Both the position numbers and the translations under genes were made by a program. The notes beneath the pieces are model-generated. The model was not told the DNA's origin, made no database searches, and was given only the letters and a program-made list of their open reading frames with translations. Shown here piece by piece: positions 1 to 6,636 of a stretch of DNA of 11,259 nt; position 1 is the first letter of the stretch, and the number at the start of each line of letters is the position of its first letter. The DNA is from WHTB01 sp050699035 (GTDB lineage: Bacteria > Actinomycetota > Actinomycetes > Propionibacteriales > Nocardioidaceae): contig JBOHDE010000125.1 in assembly GCA_050699035.1 (NCBI GenBank), forward strand, positions 1 to 11,259. Direction: 5' to 3'.

Positions 1-48
1 ACGCCGGCGTGTCTGTCGAAAACGTCCCACTCAACGGGAGGGGGCGGG

Positions 49-426
49 TCAGCGGGGGTGGAGCTCGCGGACTCGGAGCACGATGCCGTTGCAGGTCGTG
101 ACCTGGCCGGGGTTGGGCAGGCCCAGCACCTCGACCTCGGCGCCGGCCGACAGCTCGTCGACCCCCTCGCCCACCAGCACGAAGCGCGACACGTCGCCCA
201 CCAGTTCGACACAGTCGCCCGGCCGCTCGACGGTCCCGCGCACCGTCAACGGCGTGGTCTGGTCGGTGGGCGGCGTCGGCGGTTTGCCCGGCGTCCGCGA
301 CGGCGGCGGCACCGTACTCATCGGCGTCTCCGAGTCTTCGGACGGCTCCGGCGGCCCGTCACCGGACGACCCGCAGGCCGCCGACAGGCCCGGCAATACG
401 ACCACGCTCACCAGCCGCAGCACCAC
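49..426 (-). CDS. Small secreted lipoprotein, Pro/Thr-rich linker plus compact C-terminal beta domain
   Basis: The protein is 125 residues from a GTG start. AGGAGG lies 6 bases upstream of that GTG; the next codon is also GTG and could be used. Residues 1-17 are a short hydrophobic signal ending SAA before Cys18, which is followed by GSSGDG, so lipid attachment at Cys18 and anchoring on the outer membrane face are likely, although Ser at -3 is not the ideal lipobox residue. Residues 25-59 are a Pro/Thr/Ser-rich spacer. Residues 60-125 look like a small all-beta domain, perhaps OB-fold-like, with two cysteines (C72 in GDC, C112 in TTC) that could form a disulfide. I do not recognise the family, and no function is assigned. 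It follows the M6 protease gene but is separated from it by a hairpin and seems to have its own promoter. I am confident it is a gene and an exported protein, not of its role. Confidence 0.75.
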   Translation of the reverse strand: MVLRLVSVVVLPGLSAACGSSGDGPPEPSEDSETPMSTVPPPSRTPGKPPTPPTDQTTPLTVRGTVERPGDCVELVGDVSRFVLVGEGVDELSAGAEVEVLGLPNPGQVTTCNGIVLRVRELHPR

Positions 427-449
427 CGGGCACCTCCTCGTACCACTCC

Positions 450-475
450 GACGTACCGTCGCGTCCCGAGGTTCC
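450..475 (-). promoter_or_regulatory. Candidate ECF-sigma promoter for the small lipoprotein gene
   Basis: On the minus strand, GGAAC (475-471) and CGTC (453-450) are separated by 17 bases. This resembles the GGAAC / CGTC-type promoters read by envelope-stress ECF sigma factors in actinomycetes. It would place the transcript start about 20 bases before the GTG start, just ahead of the Shine-Dalgarno sequence and after the terminator of the preceding gene. The match is to short motifs only, so it could be chance. Confidence 0.35.
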
Positions 476-483
476 GCCCGACA

Positions 484-526
484 CGGGAACGGGCCGGGAG
501 GATGCGCTCCTCCCGGCCCGGTCCCG
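484..526 (-). terminator. Hairpin terminator after the downstream M6 protease gene
   Basis: A perfect 12-bp GC-rich stem (491-502 with 508-519) has a 5-base loop. It extends outward with one mismatch to 484/526, giving about 18 bp in all. It starts 29 bases after the protease stop codon. There is no U-tract, which is common in actinomycete terminators. Confidence 0.8.
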
Positions 527-554
527 CATGACGCCCGCAGACGTCAGGAGACCC

Positions 555-2963
555 TCACGGGCGCTCCGACACGCGGATCTTCATCGAGGTGCCATCGGTG
601 TCGAGGACACTGATGTTGACGCCGTTGTTCGGCACCTTCACACCGGCCGTCGGCGTCTGCGAGAACCAGAACTTCTTGCCGTCGTTGAAGGTCGGCTGCG
701 CCTTCTGCCCACGGATCAGGCTGGCCTGCCCGTTCAGGTGCAGCGTGAACGACTCGGACTGCTCCTGGGAGAACGTCGCGTCGTAGCCGGCGACCCGCGG
801 CCGCCAGAACGCGCCGGACAGGTTGGCGATCGGACGCGGGTTCGCGTCGATCGGCAGGGCCTCACCCGCACCCGGGTGCTTACTGGTGTTGTTGTCGGGC
901 TGCGAGGTGTCCCAGTAGGTCAGCAGCAGACCGTCCTGGTACGAGAAGCGCTCCACCCAGTCCGGCTTCGTGTTGACGAACCCGAAGTTGTACGGACCGC
1001 TCTTCAGGTACTTGTCGTAGGACACGTAGTCACGGTGCGAACCGATGATGAAGTTGTCGTAGTCCTGCGACATCGACGCACCGACGGCCGAGAAGCCGTC
1101 GAGCGTCCAGCCCTCCGGCGACGCCTCGGCACCGGACTCGAACACGGTCGCACCACCAGCGGTGAGTGCGACCTCGTCGGCGAAGAATCCCTTGCCGCCG
1201 GCCGCGCCGTCGGTCTGGTACCGGAACCGCAGGCCGACCGTCTTCCCGGCGTACGCGGACAGGTCGAACGTCGCCGGGACCCAGCCGTCGCTGGTGCCGT
1301 CGATCCCGTTGCCCTCGTCGGGCTTGGTGATCGAGCCTGGGACCGACGCCCAGCCGGTGCCGTCGTCGACCTCGACGTACGCGTAGTCGCACGCGTCGGG
1401 ACCGCAGTCCTCGATGTCGAAGTTGGCCTGGAACGTCAACGACGCCGCGCCGGCCGGCAGCGTGACCTCACGCGACATGGTGTTCTCGAGGTCGTCGCCC
1501 ATGCCGCTCCACCACGACATCGCACCCGCGGCGGGTGGGGCCAGCTCGGTCGTGACGGTCTTCTTCGGCAGTACGACGACGGCGCCCTGCGGCTTCGCGC
1601 TGTTGAACTCGTGCGGGCCGAGGTTGAGCGTACGGTTCTCGCCCGCGAGCACCACCTCGTAGTCGAACCAGCCGAGCTGGATCTTCTCCCAGGCGCCGAG
1701 GTCGGCGGCACGGGTGCCGAGACCGATGTCGCCCTCGCCGTCGACCCGGCTCTGCGCCATGATCGACCACCAGTTGACGCTGTTCTCGCCGCCGCCGCTG
1801 GTGTCGTACAGGTCCGGCAGACCGAGGTCGTGTCCGTACTCGTGCGCGAACACGCTGATGCCACCGTTCTCCGGCTGGATCGTGTAGTCGGCCACCCACA
1901 GGCCGGTCGTGCCGATCTGGGTGCCGCCGTCGGGGTTGTTCGCCGGGCCATCGCCGGTGTTCTGGAATGCCTTCCAGCGGTGCGACCAGATGGCGTCCTC
2001 ACCCTGGTGCGGGTCACCGTCGGCCTGGTCGCCGCCGGAGTGCACGATCTGGAAGTGGTCGATGTAGCCGTCGGCCTCGTTGAAGTCGCCGTCGTGGTCG
2101 AAGTCGTAGCGGTCCCACACGTCGAAGTCGGCCAGCTGCTCGGCGATCTCGGCCTCGGTGCGACCTGCCGCCACCTGGTCGGCTACCCACTGGTTGACGC
2201 CATCGCGGACCAGCTGCCAGGTGTTGCTGCAGACGCTGCCCTCGCACGGGAAGCCGTTACTGCGGCCGTAGCGTGCCTCGTTGAACGGGACCTTGACCCA
2301 GTCGGTCACCAGACCGTCCACGCTGTAACGGCCCGAGGACTGCCGCTCGTAGTAGGTCTTGACCGACTCGACGTCGGCGCCCTCCTCGAAGTACAGATCC
2401 TGGTAGTGCTGTTGGTTGTAGTCGGCCTGCCAGACCGTCGCGTTGTCCTTGGTGCGGTCCGGCTCGGGGATCGCGTTGTGCAGGGGACCGTCGAACGTCG
2501 CCGGTCCCGGCGTCGCCGGGTCGGTGTCCTGGTCGGGGTAGCTCGGGTGCCGCTCGTTGCCGAACTCCGTCACGATCACGAAGATGTTGTCGGTCTTCTC
2601 CCGGGCCAGCTCGACGTACTGGTCCTCGGTGGCCTGGCCGCTGCTGGTCGCCCGGCCGCTCTCGTTCCTGGCGGCACCGGCCGGCTGGCCGTCGGACACC
2701 TTGACGACGGTACTCGGCCCACGCTTGACGGCCTTCGCCTCGCCGTTCAGCACCATGGTGAGCGCCTGCTCGCGCAGGGCCCGACGCTTCTCCTCGGCCG
2801 GGTTCGGCAGCTCGTCGCCATGGGTCTGGTGGGCCGTTCGCGCCTCGGGTGCTGCTACCGGGGCGTCCGCCTCCGGAACGGCCTGGACCGAGGGAGCCCC
2901 GAGGGACGCTCCCAGCCCGACCGCCAGGGTCAGGCCGAACAACCTGACTGCTGACTTGCGCAC
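555..2963 (-). CDS. Secreted M6-family (immune inhibitor A-like) zinc metalloprotease, copy 1
   Basis: An extracellular endopeptidase of 802 residues. I chose the GTG start at 2963 because GGAGG sits 4 bases before it and a classic signal peptide follows (basic MRKS, hydrophobic core, cleavage near residue 28 after VQA). The open frame extends 27 codons further upstream but without export features. Residues ~29-120 look like a propeptide. The catalytic domain starts near DNIFVIV. HEYGHDLGLPD is at 374-384: H374 and H378 bind zinc, E375 is the catalytic base and D384 is a possible third ligand. A Ca-binding-like Asp-rich loop (D287, D289, D291, D293, N295, D298) precedes it. The part after ~450 resembles the beta-sandwich (MAM/VEG-type) domains of InhA-like proteases, with Cys pairs likely to form disulfides. 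There is no sorting motif, so it is probably released. It is paralogous to the gene upstream; its substrates are unknown. Confidence 0.93.
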   Translation of the reverse strand: MRKSAVRLFGLTLAVGLGASLGAPSVQAVPEADAPVAAPEARTAHQTHGDELPNPAEEKRRALREQALTMVLNGEAKAVKRGPSTVVKVSDGQPAGAARNESGRATSSGQATEDQYVELAREKTDNIFVIVTEFGNERHPSYPDQDTDPATPGPATFDGPLHNAIPEPDRTKDNATVWQADYNQQHYQDLYFEEGADVESVKTYYERQSSGRYSVDGLVTDWVKVPFNEARYGRSNGFPCEGSVCSNTWQLVRDGVNQWVADQVAAGRTEAEIAEQLADFDVWDRYDFDHDGDFNEADGYIDHFQIVHSGGDQADGDPHQGEDAIWSHRWKAFQNTGDGPANNPDGGTQIGTTGLWVADYTIQPENGGISVFAHEYGHDLGLPDLYDTSGGGENSVNWWSIMAQSRVDGEGDIGLGTRAADLGAWEKIQLGWFDYEVVLAGENRTLNLGPHEFNSAKPQGAVVVLPKKTVTTELAPPAAGAMSWWSGMGDDLENTMSREVTLPAGAASLTFQANFDIEDCGPDACDYAYVEVDDGTGWASVPGSITKPDEGNGIDGTSDGWVPATFDLSAYAGKTVGLRFRYQTDGAAGGKGFFADEVALTAGGATVFESGAEASPEGWTLDGFSAVGASMSQDYDNFIIGSHRDYVSYDKYLKSGPYNFGFVNTKPDWVERFSYQDGLLLTYWDTSQPDNNTSKHPGAGEALPIDANPRPIANLSGAFWRPRVAGYDATFSQEQSESFTLHLNGQASLIRGQKAQPTFNDGKKFWFSQTPTAGVKVPNNGVNISVLDTDGTSMKIRVSERP

Positions 2964-3021
2964 AGTTCCTCCACAGTGGTGAGCCGCGCCCGGACCGCCG
3001 TCAACCCCGCTCCCCGGACGC

Positions 3022-3040
3022 GGCCGTACGGAAAACGGCC
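3022..3040. repeat. Small inverted repeat in the leader of M6 protease copy 1
   Basis: GGCCGT (3022-3027) pairs with ACGGCC (3035-3040) around a 7-base A-rich loop, about 60 bases upstream of the GTG start. It could be a leader hairpin or an operator half-site pair. A 6-bp repeat in GC-rich DNA may be chance. Confidence 0.3.
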
Positions 3041-3101
3041 ACAAACTCGCTTACTGTGACATCGCGCACCCAATCTAGGCAAGGCCCGCGGTGTCCCGGC
3101 A

Positions 3102-3143
3102 GGTCGGTGGGGCGCCGAGCGCTGGCTCGACGCCCCACCGACC
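3102..3143 (-). terminator. Strong hairpin terminator after M6 protease copy 2
   Basis: The outer 13 bp (3102-3114 with 3131-3143) pair perfectly. After one C/A mismatch, five more pairs close a 4-base GCTG loop (3121-3124). The hairpin begins 10 bases after the stop codon of the upstream protease gene. It separates the two protease genes, so copy 1 must have its own promoter between about 2964 and 3101. There is no U-tract. Confidence 0.85.
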
Positions 3144-3153
3144 GGTTACCGCC

Positions 3154-6009
3154 TCACTCAGCCCGCGGCGGTATGACCTCGACCAACGCGCCGGTGTTGC
3201 CGCGCATCGCCCGCTTCACCGTGATCGTGGTGCCGTAGGCGACGCCGTCGTCGTCCGGGTTGCCGGAGCCGAGGATCGTGCCACCGATGTCGAGCCCGTA
3301 CAGGTCGGTCTGCGGGTTGCCGTCCTGGTCGACGATCCGCGTGCTGTACGGCTGGTGGCCCACCGACGGCACGACGACCGACGCGTCGACGTCACGGAAG
3401 AACAGGCTCGACCCACGCACCTCGATGCCGGGGTACCAGCCCTGCCGGTCGGTGAACTGCTTGACCGGTGCCTGCGCCGGGAAGTCCGTGCAGTACTCGC
3501 TGAACGGCTCCCCCGCCGCCTCGAGACACTCCGTGAACGGGTAGGTCGGGCCGAGCCCGAACGTCGCGTTCGACGACTGCGGCCGGGACGGGATGTTCTT
3601 CAGTGTCGACGGGTCCTTCGTCGCCGCCTCTCCGGTGCGACGCAGCGGGTCGAAGTGACTGTCGACGATCAGCAGGCCGCCCTTGCTACCCCAGCTCGGC
3701 AGGGTGGTGGTGTTGGCCGTCGGGTGGTTGACGGCGTTCATGCCGTCGCCGAACGTCGTGTCGCGGTACGACACCAGCAGGCCGGGGGCGTTGTACTTGA
3801 CCTTCTGCACCTTCCACGACCCGTCGCGCTGGTAGGTGGAGTCGTAGGCGTACTTCAGGCCCTCGTCGAACCCGTCGAAGTTGCGCCACTCGGCCAGGTA
3901 GAACTGCGCCTTGACCTGCGTGCCGGAGTCGATCCGCCAACCCTCTCCTGAGGTGTCGGTGAACGTGCCCGGCGTGAGCGTCCAACCGGCGTTGCCGGAC
4001 TCGACGTCGTCGCTCCAGACCGTCTCGGTGCCGTTGGTCACCGCGAAGTCGTCGGCGAACCAGCCACGCTCAACGAACGCCGCGTCGGTGGCCTCGCGGA
4101 GCCGCACCTGGATGGTCGTCCCGGCGTACGGCGTCAGGTCGACGAAGTCGTGTCGCCACCCCGCCGACGTGCCGGTCAGGCCGTACTTCTTGCCGCCGTA
4201 GTCGGCGAGCCGGCCGTTCGGGTCGGGGTAACCGTCGGGCGTGGACACCTCCGTGCCGGCCTCGTCGAAGACCTTCTGCTCGGTCCACGTCGCGCCGCCG
4301 TCGGTCGACACCTCGACGAACCCGTAGTCCCAGTCCGCCTCGATGATGTAGTTGTTCCACATCCAGAACTTCAGGTCGGTGCCCGCCGGGACTGCCACCT
4401 CACGGGACAGCTTGACGTCGGCCCAGTCCTGGTCGTTGCCCGACCACCACATGCCGGTGCCGCTGTGCGGGTCGGCCAGGTGGATCGTCTTGTCGGGCAG
4501 GTTGACGATGATGCCGTCCTCGTCGCCGCGCTGCGGGCGGGAGTTCTGGCCCACCTTCACCGTGCGCGTGTCGTCACCGGGGTTGACCTGCTCGGGGTCG
4601 GCCCAGCCGAGCACCCACTTGTCCCACAGACCCATGTGCGTCGGCATCGACTGGAAGATCGGCCCGGAGTGCGAGCCGGAGGCCATCAGGTCCCAGAAGT
4701 CGATGTCGGAGTCGGCGGCACCGGAGGTGTCGTACAGGTCCGGCAGACCGAGGTCGTGACCGTACTCGTGCGCGAAGACGCCGACGCCCGAGTCCTCGGG
4801 CTGCACGATGTAGTTGGAGATCTTGAAGTCGGTGCCGGGGATGGTGGCACCACCGGTGACCGAGGACGAGTGCGCCCAGATGGAGTAGACGCCTTCGGCG
4901 CCGCCGCCACCGGACTTGTCCTCACCGGCGTGCACGAGCACCAGGTGGTCGACGACGCCGTCCGGCTCGTTGATGTTGCCGTCGCCGTCCCGGTCGGCCT
5001 GGTCCTCCAGGTCGTAGTCGGCCCACGGGAAGTCCGGCTCAGCAGCGGCCAGCGCGGCGACCGCGTCGGTCGCCAGCGTGCCGGCACCGCCGGGGTTGTC
5101 CGGGTGGCCCTGCATGCCCTGCGGCGCGCCGGCGACCCACTGACCCTGGTCGTTCTGGAAGCAGCGCGTCGCGCCGTACCAGCCCTCGGAGTGCCCGACC
5201 TCGACCCACGGGGTCGCCTCACCGGTCACCGTGTAGGCGCCGTGCGACATCTCCTCGTACATGCTCTTCATGGTGAAGCCGGACATGTCGATACCCGGCT
5301 GGCCGTCCGGCCCGGTGAGGTCCGGGCGCACCCGCTCGGTGATGCCTTCGTCGGTGTAAAGCATCCGGTTGAAGAACTCAGGCGAGAAGTCGTCGACCCA
5401 CATCGTGTTGTTGTCGGCGTGGCTCGCCAGCGCGGGGTCGGGGATGTTGTTGTGCAAGGGACCGTTCTGGACGTTGCCTGGGACACAGGTCCGGTCCTCG
5501 GTGACGGTGGCCGGGACCATGGAGCCGGTGAAGTCGTCGTTCGCCTGGTCGTTGAACTCCACCAGGATCGTCAGCAGCTTCGCCTCGAGCGTCGACGGTT
5601 CCTGCTTGAAGCGCTCCGCCTTGACCTGCTTCGGGCTCTTGCCGGTCCGCAGCGCCTCGGCCTCGACCGAAGCCAGCTGCTTGGCCGTCACCGGGTTGCC
5701 CTGGGTGAACTTGCGGTCCACCTCGTGCGCCTGCTCGAGCCCGGTGGTCGCCACCTGCTCGGGAGCCCTGACCTTGCCGCTGCCCTTGACCGGGACGGCC
5801 TTGCCCTCGCTCTGCGCCTCGAAGCGTGGTGCGACGTAGTTGATGTAGTGCTCGGAGTCGCCGATCACGGCGTCCTCGCGGTCACCCGTCTCCACGGACG
5901 CAGACGTCACGCCTTGACCTGACGCAGCCACGCCGGTGGCTGCCAGGGCAAGGGCGGGAAGGACTGCGGCTATGCGGAGACGGGAAACACCAAATCTGCG
6001 GTGCGACAT
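3154..6009 (-). CDS. Secreted M6-family (immune inhibitor A-like) zinc metalloprotease, copy 2
   Basis: An extracellular endopeptidase of 951 residues. The ATG at 6009 is chosen because AAGGGGA lies just upstream and a typical signal peptide follows (MSHRR basic start, hydrophobic core, Ala-rich cleavage region around residues 29-37). The frame runs 46 codons further upstream without signal character. Residues ~37-135 look like a propeptide. The catalytic domain begins near LLTILVEF. HEYGHDLGLPD is at 414-424, with H414 and H418 as zinc ligands, E415 as catalytic base and D424 as a possible third ligand. An Asp/Asn-rich calcium-type loop lies at D339-D350. Beta-sandwich modules follow, including a segment near DWDYGFVEVSTDGG typical of the InhA-like MAM region. 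It is about 150 residues longer than its neighbour, mainly in the non-catalytic parts. Its leader is long and holds inverted repeats. The family includes virulence proteases, but here general protein degradation is equally likely. Confidence 0.93.
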   Translation of the reverse strand: MSHRRFGVSRLRIAAVLPALALAATGVAASGQGVTSASVETGDREDAVIGDSEHYINYVAPRFEAQSEGKAVPVKGSGKVRAPEQVATTGLEQAHEVDRKFTQGNPVTAKQLASVEAEALRTGKSPKQVKAERFKQEPSTLEAKLLTILVEFNDQANDDFTGSMVPATVTEDRTCVPGNVQNGPLHNNIPDPALASHADNNTMWVDDFSPEFFNRMLYTDEGITERVRPDLTGPDGQPGIDMSGFTMKSMYEEMSHGAYTVTGEATPWVEVGHSEGWYGATRCFQNDQGQWVAGAPQGMQGHPDNPGGAGTLATDAVAALAAAEPDFPWADYDLEDQADRDGDGNINEPDGVVDHLVLVHAGEDKSGGGGAEGVYSIWAHSSSVTGGATIPGTDFKISNYIVQPEDSGVGVFAHEYGHDLGLPDLYDTSGAADSDIDFWDLMASGSHSGPIFQSMPTHMGLWDKWVLGWADPEQVNPGDDTRTVKVGQNSRPQRGDEDGIIVNLPDKTIHLADPHSGTGMWWSGNDQDWADVKLSREVAVPAGTDLKFWMWNNYIIEADWDYGFVEVSTDGGATWTEQKVFDEAGTEVSTPDGYPDPNGRLADYGGKKYGLTGTSAGWRHDFVDLTPYAGTTIQVRLREATDAAFVERGWFADDFAVTNGTETVWSDDVESGNAGWTLTPGTFTDTSGEGWRIDSGTQVKAQFYLAEWRNFDGFDEGLKYAYDSTYQRDGSWKVQKVKYNAPGLLVSYRDTTFGDGMNAVNHPTANTTTLPSWGSKGGLLIVDSHFDPLRRTGEAATKDPSTLKNIPSRPQSSNATFGLGPTYPFTECLEAAGEPFSEYCTDFPAQAPVKQFTDRQGWYPGIEVRGSSLFFRDVDASVVVPSVGHQPYSTRIVDQDGNPQTDLYGLDIGGTILGSGNPDDDGVAYGTTITVKRAMRGNTGALVEVIPPRAE

Positions 6010-6193
6010 TGTTCCCCTTTCGAACCCGGTGTCCCCGAGTGGGGCTCCGGTGCCCGACGATCGGCCGATTGGCACCCGGAGCAACGGTCTCGCTACTGAG
6101 CGAGCACCGCCGTCGCTGAGCGTCGCACCACGACAGCGGAACAACAAGATGCGACACTCGCCCCGTTATGAACTCGTGACCCCTCCCAGTCCT

Positions 6194-6215
6194 CGCGCCG
6201 AGGTTGCGCGTATGT
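6194..6215 (+). repeat. Interspersed inverted-repeat family, copy A
   Basis: The core CGAGGTTGCGCGTATGT is followed by G instead of C. A 22-base stretch here is identical to the reverse complement of copy B (6589-6610). With copy B it forms inverted ends around about 400 bases. Confidence 0.75.
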
Positions 6216-6246
6216 GCGGCATCGCCGGTCCACAGCACATGGAAAT

Positions 6247-6262
6247 TTGCCCAATTGGGCAA
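6247..6262. promoter_or_regulatory. Perfect 16-bp palindrome, possible operator
   Basis: TTGCCCAATTGGGCAA is its own reverse complement, with no central spacer. It lies about 240 bases upstream of the M6 protease ATG, between repeat copy A and the insertion-sequence remnant. It could be a binding site for a dimeric regulator. The regulator is unknown and the distance from the gene is large. Confidence 0.4.
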
Positions 6263-6284
6263 TCGTCGACCCGGTCCACGCGGG

Positions 6285-6378
6285 TGTGATGTCTCAGGAC
6301 ATCGGTGACAGTTCTGTATCAGGACATCGGTGACACTTGGTGTGTCAGGACATTGGTGACGGTTGGGGCGGGCGGTTA
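6285..6378 (-). mobile_element. Probable end of a decayed IS481-type insertion sequence
   Basis: Starting at TGTGATGTC (6285), three 17-base direct repeats based on TCAGGACATCGGTGACA occur at 6294-6310, 6319-6335 and 6345-6361, with periods of 25 and 26. The first two are identical; the third differs at two bases. Similar repeated ends occur in IS481-family elements, from memory and not checked. Just inside, the minus strand reads ...WRTVRRGRPSKN and stops at TAA (6376-6378), which resembles a basic transposase C-terminus. No catalytic domain or opposite end is visible, so this is at most a terminal fragment. The element could extend to about 6475. Alternatively the repeats could be regulator sites. 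Confidence 0.45.
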
Positions 6379-6477
6379 GTTCTTGCTGGGTCGGCCCCGA
6401 CGGACAGTCCGCCACGCGAGCACCGCCAGCCCCGGACACCGGTGCGGCGTCAGCCCACCAGCTACTCGCGCCGACAT
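6379..6477 (-). pseudogene. Possible transposase C-terminal fragment
   Basis: Minus-strand frame ending at the TAA at 6376-6378. It reads upstream through GLTPHRCPGLAVLAW into the Arg-rich tail RTVRRGRPSKN. Only about 30 residues are open from the ATG at 6477, with no ribosome binding site or conserved catalytic residues. I call it a remnant only because it sits directly inside the repeated insertion-sequence-like end. Sequence similarity was not tested, and it could be meaningless. Confidence 0.25.
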
Positions 6478-6502
6478 TGATGCACGAATAACGATGGTTT
6501 TC

Positions 6503-6555
6503 TGGTACGGGGGTGCCCCGTTCCAGACCTATTGGGACGGGGCGCCCCCGTCCCA
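6503..6555 (-). terminator. Long GC-rich hairpin downstream of kbl
   Basis: 6504-6525 pairs with 6533-6554 at 19 of 22 positions, most exceptions being G/T wobbles, around a 7-base loop, plus one outer T-A pair. It lies about 80 bases after the kbl stop and probably ends the tdh-kbl transcript. There is no U-tract. It sits inside the segment bounded by repeat copies A and B, so it may belong to that element. Confidence 0.55.
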
Positions 6556-6587
6556 AACGGGGTTTGGACCAGAGCCGCCCACCAGTC

Positions 6588-6610
6588 GACATACGCGCAA
6601 CCTCGGCGCG
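6588..6610 (-). repeat. Interspersed inverted-repeat family, copy B
   Basis: Read on the minus strand, it contains the full 18-base core CGAGGTTGCGCGTATGTC, identical to copy D. It shares 22 bases with copy A in the opposite orientation. It begins 26 bases after the kbl stop codon. Confidence 0.75.
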
Positions 6611-6635
6611 AAGGGTGGGGTCGCGAAGGGTGGGG
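6607..6635. repeat. Tandem duplication abutting the kbl stop codon
   Basis: CGCGAAGGGTGGGG occurs at 6607-6620 and again at 6622-6635, separated by one T. The first unit overlaps the edge of repeat copy B. The second ends one base short of the kbl stop codon (6637-6639). A related AGGGTGGGA follows copy D, suggesting this belongs to the repeat family's flank. Confidence 0.7.
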
Positions 6636-6636
6636 G

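Larger units (their letters stand above)
6010..6636. other. Non-coding region between kbl and M6 protease copy 2
   Basis: These 627 bases hold no convincing complete gene. From the kbl side they contain a 15-base tandem duplication touching the kbl stop codon, one inverted-repeat copy, a GC-rich hairpin, a likely insertion-sequence remnant with three short direct repeats, a perfect 16-bp palindrome, a second inverted-repeat copy, and the promoter and leader of the protease gene (about 6010-6190). The leader can fold: 6044-6054 pairs with 6071-6082 with one bulge, and 6089-6094 pairs with 6099-6104. I could not assign the protease promoter with any confidence. Confidence 0.8.

Noticed and set aside
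1..10. ACGCCGGCGT palindrome at the window edge
   Set aside because: A 10-base GC palindrome is expected by chance in such GC-rich DNA, and context is cut off.
528..2954. Long plus-strand open frame antisense to M6 protease copy 1
   Set aside because: It mirrors the codon bias of the real minus-strand gene. The product is a low-complexity Val/Leu/Arg-rich sequence with no recognisable domain, whereas the minus strand has a signal peptide and HExxH.
2999..3004. TTGACG on the minus strand as a -35 box for M6 protease copy 1
   Set aside because: No -10-like hexamer occurs 16-19 bases downstream, and the site is too close to the ribosome binding site.
2964..3044. Upstream extension of M6 protease copy 1 to an ATG at 3044
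   Set aside because: It would put 27 Pro/Gly-rich residues before the signal peptide and has no good ribosome binding site; GTG at 2963 has both.
4150..5922. Long plus-strand open frame antisense to M6 protease copy 2
   Set aside because: Same reason: Val/Arg/Gly-rich composition and no motifs, directly opposite a convincing gene.
6010..6147. Upstream extension of M6 protease copy 2
   Set aside because: It adds 46 residues ahead of a clear signal peptide; ATG at 6009 has a ribosome binding site.
6165..6170. CATAAC on the minus strand as a -10 box for M6 protease copy 2
   Set aside because: No acceptable -35 hexamer at 16-18 bases; not strong enough to report as a promoter.
6294..6361. Three short direct repeats considered as a CRISPR array
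   Set aside because: The repeats are 17 bases with 8-9 base gaps, too short and too few for CRISPR, and no cas genes are present. An insertion-sequence end fits better.
6467..6489. Possible fifth degenerate copy of the interspersed repeat
   Set aside because: Only the CGCGCCGA part matches well; the rest needs gaps, so it may be chance.
5882..6592. Minus-strand open frame across the region upstream of the M6 protease
   Set aside because: It runs through repeats, palindromes and the probable insertion-sequence end in an arbitrary frame. The product has no coherent domain and the frame overlaps the protease start.
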